From Hyperoodon ampullatus (taxonomy: Eukaryota; Chordata; Mammalia; Artiodactyla; Ziphiidae), in assembly GCA_949752795.1 (NCBI GenBank), contig OX457057.1, positions 5,880,632 to 5,944,631 on the forward strand: a stretch of DNA of 64,000 nt. The letters run 5' to 3'. The translations under genes were made by a program, and so were the position numbers. A model generated the notes under the pieces. The model made no database searches and had not been told where the DNA came from. It saw only the letters and a list, made by a program, of their open reading frames with translations. This document shows positions 1 to 11,923 of the stretch, in pieces; within the stretch, counting starts at the first letter, position 1, and each line of letters opens with the position of its first letter.

Positions 1-201
1 CAGAAAGAAAACAAGAAAATCACCAAAAACTTGGAAACTGAAAAACACACTTTTAAATAATCAAGAGAAAAACAAAAAATACACCAAACTGAATGAAAAT
101 GAAAAAAACAACATATCAAAATGTGTGGACGCAGTTAATTCAGTACCGAGAGAGAAATTTATAATGTGAAGTTCTTATATTAGAAATACAAAAAGTCTCA
201 A
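1..201 (+). mobile_element. Old L1 ORF2 fragment, left part
   Basis: Degenerate L1 ORF2 text (the stretch before the reverse transcriptase, ending near 'gagagaaatttataatg' and 'cttatattagaaa'). It stops abruptly where a younger L1 begins, and the same old element resumes at about 5412 with text that follows on directly in the L1 ORF2 order. So 1-201 and 5412-9065 are one interrupted element. No intact frame is left. Confidence 0.7.
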
Positions 202-1098
202 GATCTGGAACCAAGATGGCAGAGCAGAAGGACGTGCTCTCACTCCCTCTTGTGAGAACACCAGAATCACAACTAGCTGCTGGACAGTCATCGACAGGAA
301 GACACTGGAACTCATCAAAAAAGATGCCGCACATCCAAAGACAAAGGGGAAGCCACAATGAGATGGTAGGAGCGGTGCAATCACAGTTAAATCAAATCCC
401 ATAACTGCTGCGTGGGTGACTCACAGACTGGAGAACACTTAGACCACAGAAGCCCCCCCACTGGAGTGAAGGTTCTGAGCCCCACGTCAGGTTCCCAACC
501 TGGGGGTCCGGCAATGGGAGGAGGAACTCCTAGAGAATCAGACTTTGAAGCCTAGTGGGATTTGATTGCATGACTTTAACAGCACTGGGGGAAACAGAGA
601 CTCCACTCTTGGAGGGCACACACAAAGTAGTGTGCACACTGGGACCCAGAGAAGAAGCAGTGATCCCATAGGAGACTGAACTAGACCTACCTGCTAGTGT
701 TGGAGGGTCTCCTGCAGAGGTGGGGGATGGCTGTGGCTCACCATGGGGAGACGGACACTGGCAGCAGAAGTTCTGGGAAGTACTCCTTGGCATGAGCCCT
801 CCCAGAGTCTTCACAACAAAGCGTCCAGGTAGGCTCCAGTGTTGGGTCGCCTCAGGCCAAACAACCAACAGGGAGGGAACCCAGCCCCACCCATCAGCAG
901 TCAAGCGGAATAAAGTTTTACTGAGTGCTACCAACCAGAGCAACAGTCAGCTCTACCCACCACCAGTCCCTCCCATCAGGAAACTTACACAAGCCTCTTA
1001 GATAGCCTCATCCACCAGAGGGCAGGAAGCAGAAGCAAGAAGGACTACAGTCCTGCAGCCTGTGGAACGAAAACCACATTCACAGAAAGATAGACAAG

Positions 1099-1754
1099 AT
1101 GAAAAGGCAAAGGGCTATGTACCAGAGGAAGGAACAAGATAAAACCCCAGAAAGACAACTAAATGAAATGGAGATAGGCAACTTTCCAGAAAAAGAATTC
1201 AGAATAATGATAGTGAAGATGACCCAGGACTTCGGAAAAAGAATTTAGGCAAAGATCGAGAATTTGCAAGAAATGTTTAGCAAAGACCTAGAAGAATTAA
1301 AGAACAAACAAACAGAGATGAACAATACAATAACTGAAATGAAAGCTACACTAGAAGGAATCAATAGCAGAATAACTGAGGCAGAAGAACAGATAAGTGA
1401 CCTGGAAGACAGAATGGTGGAATTCACTGCCACGGAACAGAATAAAGAAAAAAGAATGAAAAGAAATGAAGGCAGCCTAAGAGACCTCTGGGACAACATT
1501 AAACACAACAACATTCGCGTTATAGGGGTCCCAGGGGGAGAAGAGCAAGGGAAAAATGACAAATGACATACAAGGGAACTCCCATAAGGTTAACAGCTGA
1601 TTTCTCAGCAGAAACTCTACAAGCCATAAGGGAGTGGCATGATATACTTAAAGTGATGAAAGGGAAGAACCTACAGCCAAGACTACTCTACACGGCAAGA
1701 TCTCATTCAGATTTGATGGAGAAATCAAAAGCTTTACAGATAAGCAAAAGCTAA
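1099..1754 (+). pseudogene. L1 ORF1 (RNA-binding chaperone) remnant, broken
   Basis: ORF1p coats L1 RNA as a trimer. The frame opens with ATG at 1099, meets an in-frame stop near 1245, continues as a coiled-coil segment (about 1264-1490, rich in E, K, L and N heptads) and reaches the GVPGGEE motif at about 1527-1547. The text then jumps to the late C-terminal-domain sequence YKGTPIRLTADFSAET (from about 1566). The central part of the RNA-binding domain is therefore deleted, roughly 200-300 bases by comparison with the normal order of motifs. Stops and the deletion make it non-functional. Identification rests on motif order only. Confidence 0.8.
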
Positions 1755-1868
1755 GAGAATTCAGCACCACCAAACCAGCTCTACAACAAATGCTAAAGGA
1801 AATTATCTAAGCGGGAAACACAAGAGAAGAATAGGACCTACAAAAACAAACCCAAAACAATTAAGAAA

Positions 1869-4800
1869 ATGGCCATAGGAACATACATATCAATAATTAC
1901 CTTAAATGTGAATGGATTAAATGCTCCAACCAAAAGACACAGGCTTGTTGAATGGATACAAAAGCAAGACCCATCTATATGCTGTCTACAAGAGACCCAC
2001 TTCACACCTAGGGACACATATAGACTGAAAGTGAGGGGATGGAAAAAGATATTCCGTGCAAATGGAAATCCAAAGAAAGCTGTAGTAGCAATACTCATAT
2101 CAGATAAAATAGACTTTAAAATAAAAAATCTTACAAGAGACAAGGAAGGACACTACATAATGATCAAGGGATCAATCCAAGAAGAAGATATATCAATTAT
2201 ACATATATATGCACCCAACATAGGAGCACCTCAATGCATAAGGCAACTGCTAACAGATATAAAAGAGGAAATTGACAGTAACACAATAATAGTGGGGGAC
2301 TTTAACATCTCACTTACACCAATGGACAGATCATCCAAAATGAAAATAAATAAGGAAACAGAAGTTTTAAATGACACAATAGACCAGGTAGATTTAATTG
2401 ATATTTATAGGACATTCCACCCAAAAACAGCACATTACACTTTCTTCTCAAGTGTGTATGTATCATTCTCCAGGATAGATCACATCTTGGGTCACAAATC
2501 AAGCCTCAGTAAATTTAAGAAAATAGAAATCATATCAAGCATCTTTTCTGACCACAATGCTATGAGAATTAGAAATCAATTACAGGGAAAAACCGTAAAA
2601 AACACAAACACATGGAGGCTAAACAATACGTTACTAAATAACCAAGAGATCACTACAAAAAAGATACTACAAAAAAAGAAAATTACAGACCAATATCACT
2701 GATGAATATAGATGCAAAAATCCTCAACAAAATACTAGCAAACAGAATCCAACAACACATTAAAAGGATCATACACCATGATCAAGTGGGATTTATCCCA
2801 GAGATGCAAGGATTCTTCAATATACGCAAATCAATCAATGTGATACACCATATTACAAATGGAAGAATAAAAACCATATGATCATCTCAATAGATGCAGA
2901 AAAGGTTTTTGACAAAATTCAACACGCATTTATTGTAAAAACCCTACAGAAAGTGGGCATAGAGGGAACTTACCTCAACATACTAAAGGCCATATATGAC
3001 AACCTCACAGCAAACATCATTCTTAATTGTGAAAAACTGAAAGCATTTCCTCTAAGATCAGGAACAAGACAAGGATGTCCACTCTCACCACTATTATTCA
3101 ACATAGTTTTGGAAGTCCTAGCCATGGCAATCAGAGAAGAAAAAGAAATAAAAGGAATACAAATTGGAAAAGAAGAAGCAACACTGTCACTTTGCAGATG
3201 ACATGATACTATACATAGAGAATCCTAAAGATGCCACCAGAAAATCACTAGAGCTAATCAATGAATTCGGTAAAGTTGCAGGATACAAAATTAATGCACA
3301 GAAATATCTTGCATTCCTATATACTAATGATGAAAAATCTGAAAGTGAAATCAAGGAAACACTCCCATTTACCATTGCAACAAAAAGAATAAAATACCTA
3401 GGAATAAACCTACCTAGGGAGACAAAAGACCTATATGCAGAAAACTATGACACTGATGAAAGAAATTAAAGATGATACCAACAGATGGAGAGATATATCA
3501 TGTTCTTGGATTGGAAGAATCAACATTGTGAAAATGACTATACTACCCAAAGCAATCTACAGATTCAATGCAATCCCTATCAAATTACCAATGGCATTTT
3601 TTATGGAACCAAAACAAAAAATCTTAACATTTGTATGCAGACACAAAAGACCCCTAATAGACAAAGCGGGCTTGAGGGAAAAAAACGGAGCTGGAGGAAT
3701 CAGACTCCCTGACTTCAGACTATACTACAAAGTTACAGTAATCAAGACAATATGGTACTGGCACAAAAACAGAAAGATAGATCAATGGAACAGGATAGAA
3801 AGCCCAGAGATAAACCCACGCACCTATGGTCAACTAATCTAGGACAAAGGAGGCAAGGAGAAGAGACAGTCTCTTCAATAAGTGGTGCTGGGAAAACTGA
3901 ACAGCTACATGTAAAAGAATGAAATTAGAACACTCCCCAACACCATACACAAAAATAAACTCAAAATGGATTAGAGACCTAAATGTAAGACTGGACACTA
4001 TAAAACTCTTGGAGGAAAACATAGGAAGAACATTCTTTGATATAAATCACAGCAAGATCTTCTTTGACCCACCTCCTAGGGTAATGGAAATAAAAACAAA
4101 AATAAACAAATGGGACCTCATGAAACATAAAAGCTTTTGCACAGCAAAGGAAACTGTAAACAAGATGAAAAGACAACCCTCAAAATGGGAGAAAATATTT
4201 TCAAACGAATCAGTGGACAAAGGATTAATCTTCAAAATATATAAACAGCTCATGCAGCTCAATATTAAAAAAACAAACAACCCAATCCAAAAATGGGCAG
4301 AAGACTTAAATAGACATTTCTCCAAAGAAGACATACACGTGGCCAAGAAGCACATGAAAAGCTGCTCAACATCACTAATTATTAGAGAAATGCAAATCAA
4401 AACTACAATGAGGTATCACCTCACACCAGTTAGAATGGGCATCATCAGAAAATCTACAAACAACAAATGCTGGAGAGGGTGTGAAGAAAAGGGAACCCTC
4501 TTGCACTGTTGGTGGGAATGTAAATTAATACAGCCACTATGGAGAACAGTAAGGAGGTTCCTTAAAAAACTAAAAAAAGAATTACCATATGATCCAGCAA
4601 TCCCACTGCTGGGCATATACCCAGAGAAAACCATAATTCAAAAAGACACATGTACCCCAATGTTCATTGCAGCACTGTTTACAATAGCCAGGTCATGGAA
4701 GAAACCTAAATGCCCATCGACAGACGAATGGATAAAGAAGATGTGGTGCATATATACAATGGAATATTACTCAGCCATAAAATGGAACGAAATTGGGTCA

Positions 4801-4902
4801 TTTGTAGAGACGTGGATGGATCTAGAGACTATCATAAAGAGTGAAGTAAGTCAGAAAGAGAAAAATAAATATCATCTATTAACGCATATATGTGGAACCT
4901 AG
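1869..4902 (+). pseudogene. L1 ORF2 (endonuclease / reverse transcriptase) remnant, deleted and frameshifted
   Basis: ORF2p nicks DNA and primes reverse transcription of L1 RNA. The N-terminal APE-type endonuclease is readable from the ATG at 1869 (LNVNGLNAPTKR, then CCLQETH at about 1981-2001 and IVGDFNI at about 2290). At about 2660-2680 the frame passes through an A-rich junction straight into reverse-transcriptase text ([10 protein letters not shown], from about 2685), so the linker between the two domains, roughly 700 bases, is missing. The FADDMILYI catalytic motif at about 3190-3216 is intact in sequence but in a shifted frame. The C-terminal part, with the Cys-rich motif, runs 3919-4902. 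Multiple frame changes at about 2700, 3200, 3470 and 3840 disable it. Confidence 0.85.
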
Positions 4903-5100
4903 AAAAATGGTACAGATGAACCAGTTTGCAGGGCAGAAATTGAGACACAGATGTAGAGAACAAACGTATGGACACCAAGGGGGAAAGCGGCTGGGGGGGG
5001 AGGTGGTGTGATGAACTGGGAGATTGGGATTGACATGTATACACTGATGTGTATAAAATTCATGACTAATAAGGACCTACTGTATAAAATAATAAATAGA

Positions 5101-5296
5101 GCTTCCCTGGTGGCGCAGTGGTTGAGAGTCCACCTGCTGATGCAGCGGACACAGGTTCATGCCCCGGTCCAGGAAGATCCCACATGCCGCGGAGCGGCTG
5201 GGCCCGTGAGCCATGGCCGCTGAGCCTGCGCGTCCGGAGCCTGTGCTCCACAACGGGAGAGGCCACAACAGTGAGAGGCCCGCGTACCACAAAAAG
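5101..5296 (+). mobile_element. CHR-type tRNA-derived SINE
   Basis: Near-consensus copy beginning gcttccctggtggcgcagtgg and ending cgcgtaccacaaaaa. It lies directly behind the L1 3' end. It was either inserted into the L1 tail or carried along with it. No clear target-site duplication of its own is visible. Confidence 0.9.
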
Positions 5297-5411
5297 TTAA
5301 TTAATTAATTAAATTTTAAAAAAGATAATCCCCCAAAAAAATAAATAAAAATAAAGCACTAACCTTGGGAATGGTCATTATATCATTAAAAAAAAAGAAG
5401 AAAGAGAAAAT
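5297..5411 (+). other. Second A-rich tail with a short non-L1 stretch
   Basis: After the SINE come TTAA repeats and an A-rich run, then a unique stretch of about 33 bases (5355-5387, 'actaaccttgggaatgg' in its middle), then a second A-run, and only then the probable target-site copy gtctcaa at 5412. Two A-tails around unique sequence is the usual shape of an L1 3' transduction. This is an inference. Confidence 0.45.
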
Positions 5412-7791
5412 GTCTCAAACCAATAACATAAGCTTCCACCTAAATAGAAAAAGAACAAAATAAATCCAAAGCAAGCAAAAGAAAGGAAATAATAAAGGTA
5501 AAAGCAGAAACTAGTGAAATTGAAAACAGAAAAATAATAGAGCAAATCAATGAAACAAAGAGCTGGTTCTTTGAAAAGTTCAATAAGATTGACAAATCTC
5601 TATCAAGACTGATTCAGAAAAAAAAGAGAGAAGACACACATTACCAATATCAGTAGGTGATATCACTACAGACCTGCATATAACAGAAGAATAAAAAGGA
5701 AATAGCATAGATAACTTAACATCAGTTAAGTCAAACAAATTTTGTCAAACATAAATTTGACAACTTAGATGAATTGGACCAAGTCCTCAAAAAACATAAA
5801 CTCACAATTCACTCAGTATGAATCAAATAACTTGAGTGCCCTATAATTATTAAGGCAATTGAATTTGTAACTAAGGAGCTCCAAAAAGAAAGCTCCAGGT
5901 TAGATAGTTTCACTAGACAATTCTATAAACTATTTAAAGAAGAATTAACACCAATTCTACACAATCTCTTCCAGAAAAGAGAAGAGGGAACATATCTCAA
6001 CTTATCCGAGGAAGTCAATATTACCCTGATATCAAAACCAGACAAAGACAGTCTAGAAAAGAAAACCACAGATCAATATTCCTCATGAATATAGCTGCAA
6101 AAATTCTTAACAAAATATTAGTGAAGAGAATTCAGACATATATAAAAATAATTATATACCATGACTAAGTGGAGTTTAGTCCAGGGATGCAAGGCTAGTT
6201 TGAAATTCAAAAATCAATCTATATAATTCATCATCTCAACAGGCTAAAGAACAAAAATCACATAATCAAATCAATTGATACAGAAAAAAGCACCTGACAA
6301 AATTCAACCCTCATTCATGATTTTAAAAAAAAACATCTTCAGAACAGTTTCTCAACTTGATAAAGAATATCTACTAAAAATCTGTAGCTCACATCATACC
6401 TACTGGTGAAAGACAATGCTTTTCCCCAAAGATTAGAAGCAAGGCGAAGATATTCCCTCTCTCCACTCTTATTCAACATAGTACTAGACATTCTAGCCAG
6501 AATAATAAGGCAAGAAAAGAAATAAAAGGCATATAGATTGGAAATGAAAAAAAATAAAGCTTTTTTTTTTTTTTTTTGCAGATGACACTACGGTCTATGT
6601 AAAAAACCCCAAGGAATCTACAAAATACCCTAGAACTAGTAAGCAAGTTCAGCAAAATCACAGGACACAAAACCAAACTACAAAAACCAACTCTGTTTCT
6701 ATATACTAGCAATGAATGTGTCAAACCCAAAATTTAAGATACAATATCATCTGCAGTTGTTAAATTTAAATACTAAGGCCTAAATTTAACAAAACATATG
6801 TGGGACTTGTATGCTGAAAACCACAAAATGCTGATGAAAGAAATCAAAGAAAATATACATAAACGGAGAGACATACTGTGTTCATGGATTGGAATAGTTA
6901 ACGTAGTAAAGATGTCAATTCTCCCTGAACTGATATACAGATTTAACACAATTGCTATCAGAATCCCAGCTAACTTTTTGCAGATAGGGATAAGATTATC
7001 TAAAATTTATATAGAAATGCAAACAAACTAGAATAGCCAAAATAATTTTGAAAAAGAAGAATAACGTGGGAGGACTCATTCTACGCTATACCCAATTTCA
7101 AGACTGTTTTACAGCTACCGTAACCAAGACTGTGTGGTATTGGCAGAAGGAAAAGCACACATATCAGTGGAACAGAAGAGAGAAACCAGAAAGAGTCTCC
7201 ACACAAGTACAGCCAACTGATTTTTGACAAAAGTGAAAAAGCAATTCAATGGAGGAAGGATAATCTTCTCAATAAATGATGCTGAAGCTGTTGGACACCC
7301 ATTAGCCAAAAAATAATAATAATAATTTTAAAATATTGACCTGCAACTCTCACACCTTATACAAAACTTAACTAAAAATGAAGCATAGATTTACATATAA
7401 CACATTTGGTAGATAATATAGGAGAAAGTCTAAATCTTTGGGACCTAGGACTTGGTAAAGAGTTCTTAGGCATAATCCCATAAATGAAAAAAATTGGCCA
7501 ATTGGACTTCATCAAAATTAAAAACTTTTTATCTGCAGAAGATCATGTGAAGAGGATGAAAAGGCAAGCTACAGACTGGGAGGAAATACTTACAAACCTC
7601 ACGTCTGATAAAGGGCTCATATCGAGGAGATAAAAAAATCTCTCAAATGTCAAAAGTAAAACAAACAGTCCAGTTAGAAAATGGGTAAAAGACATGAAGG
7701 AACATTTCACTGAAGAAGATATACAGATGGAAAATAAGTACATGAAAAGATGTTCAACCCTTAGGGAAAGGCAAATTAAAACCACAGTGTA

Positions 7792-8011
7792 GGGCTTCCC
7801 TGGTGGCGCAGTGGTTGGGAGTCCGCCTGCCGATGCAGGGGACGCAGGCTCGTGCCCCGGTCCGGGAGGATCCCACATGCCGCGGAGCGGCTGGGCCCGT
7901 GCGCCATGGCGGCTGAGCCTGCGCGTCCGGAGCCTGTGCCCCGCAACGGGAGAGGCCACAACAGTGAGAGGCCCGCATACCGCAAAACAAACAAACAAAC
8001 AACAACAAACA
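7792..8011 (+). mobile_element. CHR-type SINE inside the old L1
   Basis: Starts gggcttccctggtggcgcag at 7792 and ends in a CAAA-repeat tail (aaacaaacaaacaaac). High similarity to the other copies indicates a fairly recent insertion. Confidence 0.93.
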
Positions 8012-8452
8012 TACATACCTATTATAACAGCTGAAATTAAAAATTGCTGCAATACAAACTGCTGGTGAGGATGAGGAGAAACTCTCCTATGTTGCTGGTG
8101 GAATGTTAAATGGTACAACTCCTCTGGAAAAGTGTTTAGCAGTTTCTTAAAAAACTAAATACACACTTACCATATGACCCAGTAATTGCACTCCTGGGCA
8201 TTTATCTTAAAGATATGGAAACTTATGTCCACACAGATCTGTACTTGATTATTCATAGCAGCTCTAATGTAACAGTCATAAACTGGAAACAACCAAAATG
8301 TCTCTCGATAGGTGAATGGTAAAACACACTGTGGTACAACCTCACCTTACAACACTAGTCAGCAGTAAAAAAGAATCAACTATTGAAACACAACTCAGAC
8401 GGATCTCAATGGCATCTGCTGAGGGGAAAAAGCCAGTCTTAAAAGGTCTCTT

Positions 8453-8660
8453 GGGCTTCCCTGGTGGTGCAGTGGTTGAGAGTCCGCCTGCCAATGCAGA
8501 GGACACGGGTTTGTGCCCCGGTCCGGGAGGATCCCACATGCCGTGAAGCGGCTAGGCCCGTGAGCCATGGCCCTGAGCCTGTGCGTCCGGAGCCTGTGCT
8601 CTGCAACGGGAGACGCCACAGCAGTGAGAGGCCCGTGTACCGCAAAAAAAAAAAAAAAAA
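8453..8660 (+). mobile_element. CHR-type SINE inside the old L1
   Basis: Starts gggcttccctggtggtgcag and ends in a pure A-tail of about 17. It interrupts the old L1 in its 3' part. Confidence 0.93.
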
Positions 8661-9239
8661 GTTCTCTTATTTATGATCCATTTATATATCATATGATACC
8701 ATTTATATAACATTCTTGAAATGACAAAATTACAGAGATGGAAAACAGATCTGTAGTTATGAGGGGTTAGGGATGGTGGGGAAAGGGAGTGTTTGGAGTA
8801 CAAAGGAGTAGCAGGAGGAGACCTCTGTGGCGATGGAATAGCTCTGTATTTTGATTGTGCTAGTGGTTTACACCAATCTACACCTGGGATAAAATGACAT
8901 ACACCAAACTAAACACACGCCATGTGCCAATGTCAGTTGCCTGGTTTTGATATTGTACTGTAGTTATGTACGATGTAACCCCATGAGTGGCACATAAGAC
9001 TTTTCTGTACTGTTTTTACAACTTCCTGTGAATCCCTATTTCAAAATAGAAAGTTTTAAAAAAATAACCTAAAAATTTTTTAAATGGATTACTGTTCCAT
9101 TGAAACTCACTAATTACTCATAAGTACTTTTGAAAATCATTTTATAAAGACCTTTATTGTAGATTGGGGTAAAGCTGGGAGGGATAGTTGTTTAAAACAG
9201 AGGTTTCAGTGAGAACTTAGAGCTTAAATCAGAGGTTTA

Positions 9240-10270
9240 GACCTCAAAAAGAGAGTCAAAGAACAAACCACAGGGTCGGAAAATATATTTGCAGCACATG
9301 AACAGTAGACTAAAACATTCCTACAGATGAATAAGAAAAGGACAAACAACCCAGTAGGAAAAGGCTCAAAAGATCAGGCACTTTGCAAGAGAGGAAATCC
9401 AAATGACCAATATAACATGAAAAGATGTCCAATCTCACTAGGAATCAGGGAAATGCAAATTAAAACCACGAGATACTACTATACAGCCACCAGACAGATA
9501 AAAATTAAGAAGTCTGATGATACTAGGTAGTAGCAAGGATTGGAGCAAAAAGAACTGTCCTATGCTGCTGTGAAAGTGTAAATGAGGTCTAGTATTCTGG
9601 AAAACAGTTTGGTAAATCTAGTACTAAGGACCAAGATACACATTCCTCATATCCCAGCAATTTTATTCCCAGGTTAAAAACAAAACAAAAACAGAAACAT
9701 GTGCTTATGTGTACTGAGATACGTAGACAAAAATATTCAAATATCACTGTCTGTAAGAGCCCCAAATTGGAAACAACCCAAGTGTCCAGGAATATTAAAA
9801 TGGATAAACAAACTATGATACAGTCATTCAAGAGAAGAGTATTCAACACTGGAAATCAACTAAAGATAAATGCCACACGTGGATGAATCATAAAGATACA
9901 AAGTTGAGTGAAAAGGGGAAGGAAAATGTAGAACAGATACAGTGTGATTCCACTTGTCTGAAGTTCAAAGCAGCCAAATTAAACCCTGTTCTTAGGTAAC
10001 AAAGCTATAAATAAGAGCAAGGAAGTGAGCACCGTAAGAATCTAGTTGTGGTTAGCACTAGTGGAGGGAAGGTTTTCATCTGGAAGGAACACCAGCAGCG
10101 CTTCCAGGAAGCAGAGTATGTTCTGCTTCTTGACCTGGGTAGAGTTACACAGGTGTTCATCTTACAGTTTGTTAAACTTTATGCCTATGCATTTTCCTGT
10201 ATATTTCAAAATGTTCAAAAGGTTTTATATTGTTTTCAGAAAGAAACTTTATACAAATTAGTGTACTGCA
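9240..10270 (+). mobile_element. Second old L1/HAL1-like fragment
   Basis: Degenerate LINE 3' region on the plus strand. ORF2-end text is visible (gaaatgcaaattaaaaccac at about 9450; 'aagtgtccaggaatattaaaatgg' type text near 9780), followed by a 3' UTR with the usual 'gtgattccacttgtctgaag' text. No usable frame. The 9066-9239 stretch before it shows nothing I can assign. Confidence 0.65.
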
Positions 10271-10463
10271 TCTTTAGATAAGACTTTACTAATACTTCCC
10301 CTCCTATATTTTTAACAACCCACAAACTGACACTCTCCAGTCTTATTATGGTGGCTTGGGCTACATCACAGAGCTCTCAGAGCGCTCCTCCTATACATGA
10401 AGCCCTCTTAGTAAGTCTAGCCTGCTATCTATGGTTCTGTTCTCCACAAAGACAAAAATGCAG

Positions 10464-10680
10464 GGCTTCCCTGGTGGCACAGTGGTTGAGAGTCCGCCTG
10501 CCGATTCAGGGGACACGGGTTCGTGCCCCGGTCCGGAAAGATCCCACATGCTGCGGAGCGGCTGGGCCCGTGAGCCATGGGCCGTTGAGCCTGCGCGTCC
10601 GGAGCCTGTGCTCCGCAACGGGAGAGGCCACAACAGTGAGAGGCCTGCGTACCGCAAAAAAAAAAAAAAAAAAAAAAAAA
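10464..10680 (+). mobile_element. CHR-type SINE with target-site duplication
   Basis: Full copy with an A-tail of about 26. The flanks repeat aaaaatgcag (10454-10463 and ending at 10686), the mark of L1-driven insertion. It lies in what should be the last intron of TNFRSF9. Confidence 0.93.
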
Positions 10681-10729
10681 ATGCAGATTGCCCCCATCTT
10701 TAAGCCTTTTGGAATAAATGTTATTAGCG

Positions 10730-10860
10730 TTCGTTTAGTGAGTATTAACCCTGTGCCAGGCACTTGCCCAGTTCCTTTTAGAAATAGTATCTGGCTTAAT
10801 GAATGGAATCCATTATTGAAATTTCTCATTTAATCCAGATCAGTGTCCTAATAATTCATC
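10730..10860 (-). repeat. MIR-like fragment
   Basis: Text 'gtgagtattaaccctgtgccaggcac' type, matching the reverse orientation of the ancient MIR SINE. Its ends are uncertain. Confidence 0.5.
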
Positions 10861-11114
10861 TCATTAAACCCACTTTAAGCTCCCTCCTTGTTCTCTAGGC
10901 TTTCTTCTAGTTGTGGGTCTAGTTCAGGTTAAGGCCATTCATCAGCCAGAGGAGTACTGCTAGATGGGGCAACGTTATTTTTGATTCCTCTTTGTCCGTG
11001 TCCTGTATCCACAACTGAGTGGCCACACACATACACACACACAGTTGTCCAAGGCTGCAGCATACTTAAAGTGGTCATTTTTCTGGAACCCTCGGATTAT
11101 GTTCTGCCATCACC

Positions 11115-11345
11115 AGGCTTTCTCCACGTCAGCACCGTTGACATCTGGGGACGGCTAACTCTTTGTTGTGGGGCTGCCCTGTGCACTGCAGGATATTTAG
11201 CAGCATCGCTCAACTCCACTCACTAGATGCCAGGAGCAAAGCACTCGCTACCCCACTGCTTAGACTGTGGCCACCAAAACTGTCTCCAGGCATGGCCAAA
11301 TGTCCCCTTGGGGGCCAAATTGTCCCACTTGATAACCACTGTGCT
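11115..11345 (-). mobile_element. MER5A-like hAT DNA transposon (non-autonomous)
   Basis: The text reads as MER5A in reverse: 'cagcaccgttgacatctgggg', 'tgcactgcaggatatttagc', 'actagatgccaggagc', 'ccaaatgtccccttgggggc', ending near 'gataaccactg', the expected terminal inverted repeat. An ancient mammalian element with no coding capacity. Confidence 0.75.
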
Positions 11346-11427
11346 ATACTAACCTAGCTTCTGTAACTTAAAACAAATCATCTTTCTCTTTCTACTGTAA
11401 AAAGCCTAGCCTCAAAAAGCTCATAAC

Positions 11428-11745
11428 GAATTTCCCTGGTGGCACAGTGGTTAAGAATGCGCCCGCCAATGCAGGGGACATGGGTTCGAGCCCTGGTCCA
11501 GGAAGATCCCACATGCCGTGGAGCAACGAAGCCCGCGAGCCACAGCTACTGAGCCCATGTGCCACAACTACTGAAGCCCTCAAGCCTAGAGCCCGTGCTC
11601 TGCAGCAACAGAAGCCACCGCAGTAAGAAGCCCGTGCACCGCAATGAAGAGTAGCCCCAGCTCACCACAGCTAGAGAAAGCCCGCGCGCAGCAACGAAGA
11701 CCCAATGCAGCCAAAAATAAATAAATAAATAAATAGCTTTTTTTT
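11428..11745 (+). mobile_element. Longer CHR-type SINE (about 300 bp form)
   Basis: Begins ttccctggtggcacagtgg, passes through the tRNA-like head and continues with a long tail region (aactactgaagccc, agagaaagcccgcgcgcag, aacgaagacccaatgc) to an AAATAAAT-repeat end. The flanks read aaaaagctcata and aaaaaggctcata, an imperfect target-site duplication. It lies only about 45 bp from the transmembrane exon of TNFRSF9. Confidence 0.88.
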
Positions 11746-11788
11746 TTAAAAAAAAGGCTCATATCTAACACTTTTATGTTCCTCTTAC

Positions 11789-11923
11789 GTTGCTTGAATA
11801 TATACAGGAGCTTCTTTCTGCCCTGTTTAACCACAGAGAAACGGAGCACCACGAAGGACGCCAAGAAGAGCACTGCAGTCGACGTCAATGCAAGAAAGAA
11901 GATAATGATCCGGGTGCTGTGAC
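11789..11923 (-). CDS. TNFRSF9: TNFRSF9 transmembrane exon
   Basis: 135 bases, entered and left in phase 1. Acceptor AG at 11925-11924 after 'ttttaaag', donor gtaaga from 11788. Encodes the end of the stalk (GHSTR), the hydrophobic span IIIFFLALTSTAVLFLAS and the basic juxtamembrane KQGRKK. The last nucleotide C starts the codon finished in the exon outside the window. Confidence 0.97.

Larger units (their letters stand above)
202..5097 (+). mobile_element. Younger L1 retrotransposon, 5' end present, internally deleted
   Basis: A LINE-1 element in plus orientation. It starts with a 5' UTR carrying a YY1-like CAAGATGGC box at 212-220, close to the 5' terminus as in full-length L1s, followed by ORF1 remains (from 1099), ORF2 (1869-4902) and a short 3' UTR. 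It is about 1 kb shorter than a full element because ORF1 and ORF2 each carry an internal deletion, and frame breaks are present, so it cannot move on its own. It sits inside the old L1. The flanks share gtctcaa at 195-201 and 5412-5418, extended leftwards by A-rich text, a probable target-site duplication. If TNFRSF9 continues left as expected, the whole block is in its last intron. Confidence 0.85.
5412..9065 (+). mobile_element. Old L1, right part (ORF2 remains and 3' UTR)
   Basis: Continues the element begun at 1-201. Degenerate ORF2 text is recognisable at 5560 (caaagagctggttctttga), in the reverse-transcriptase region (about 6450-6900) and in the C-terminal region (about 8160-8300, 'catatgacccagtaattgc'). 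A long 3' UTR follows to about 9065. Frames are full of stops. Two SINEs (7792 and 8453) inserted later. Confidence 0.8.

Noticed and set aside
5101..5296. tRNA gene, suggested by the A/B-box-like text of the SINEs
   Set aside because: The tRNA-like head is followed by SINE body and A-tail in every copy. No copy has a proper acceptor stem or stands alone.
7754..8012. Recurring peptide with 'GLSLLWPLPL' and 'AMAHGPSRSAACG' text at many places
   Set aside because: It is the translation of the CHR-type SINE in different frames. The recurrence reflects the repeat, not a protein family.
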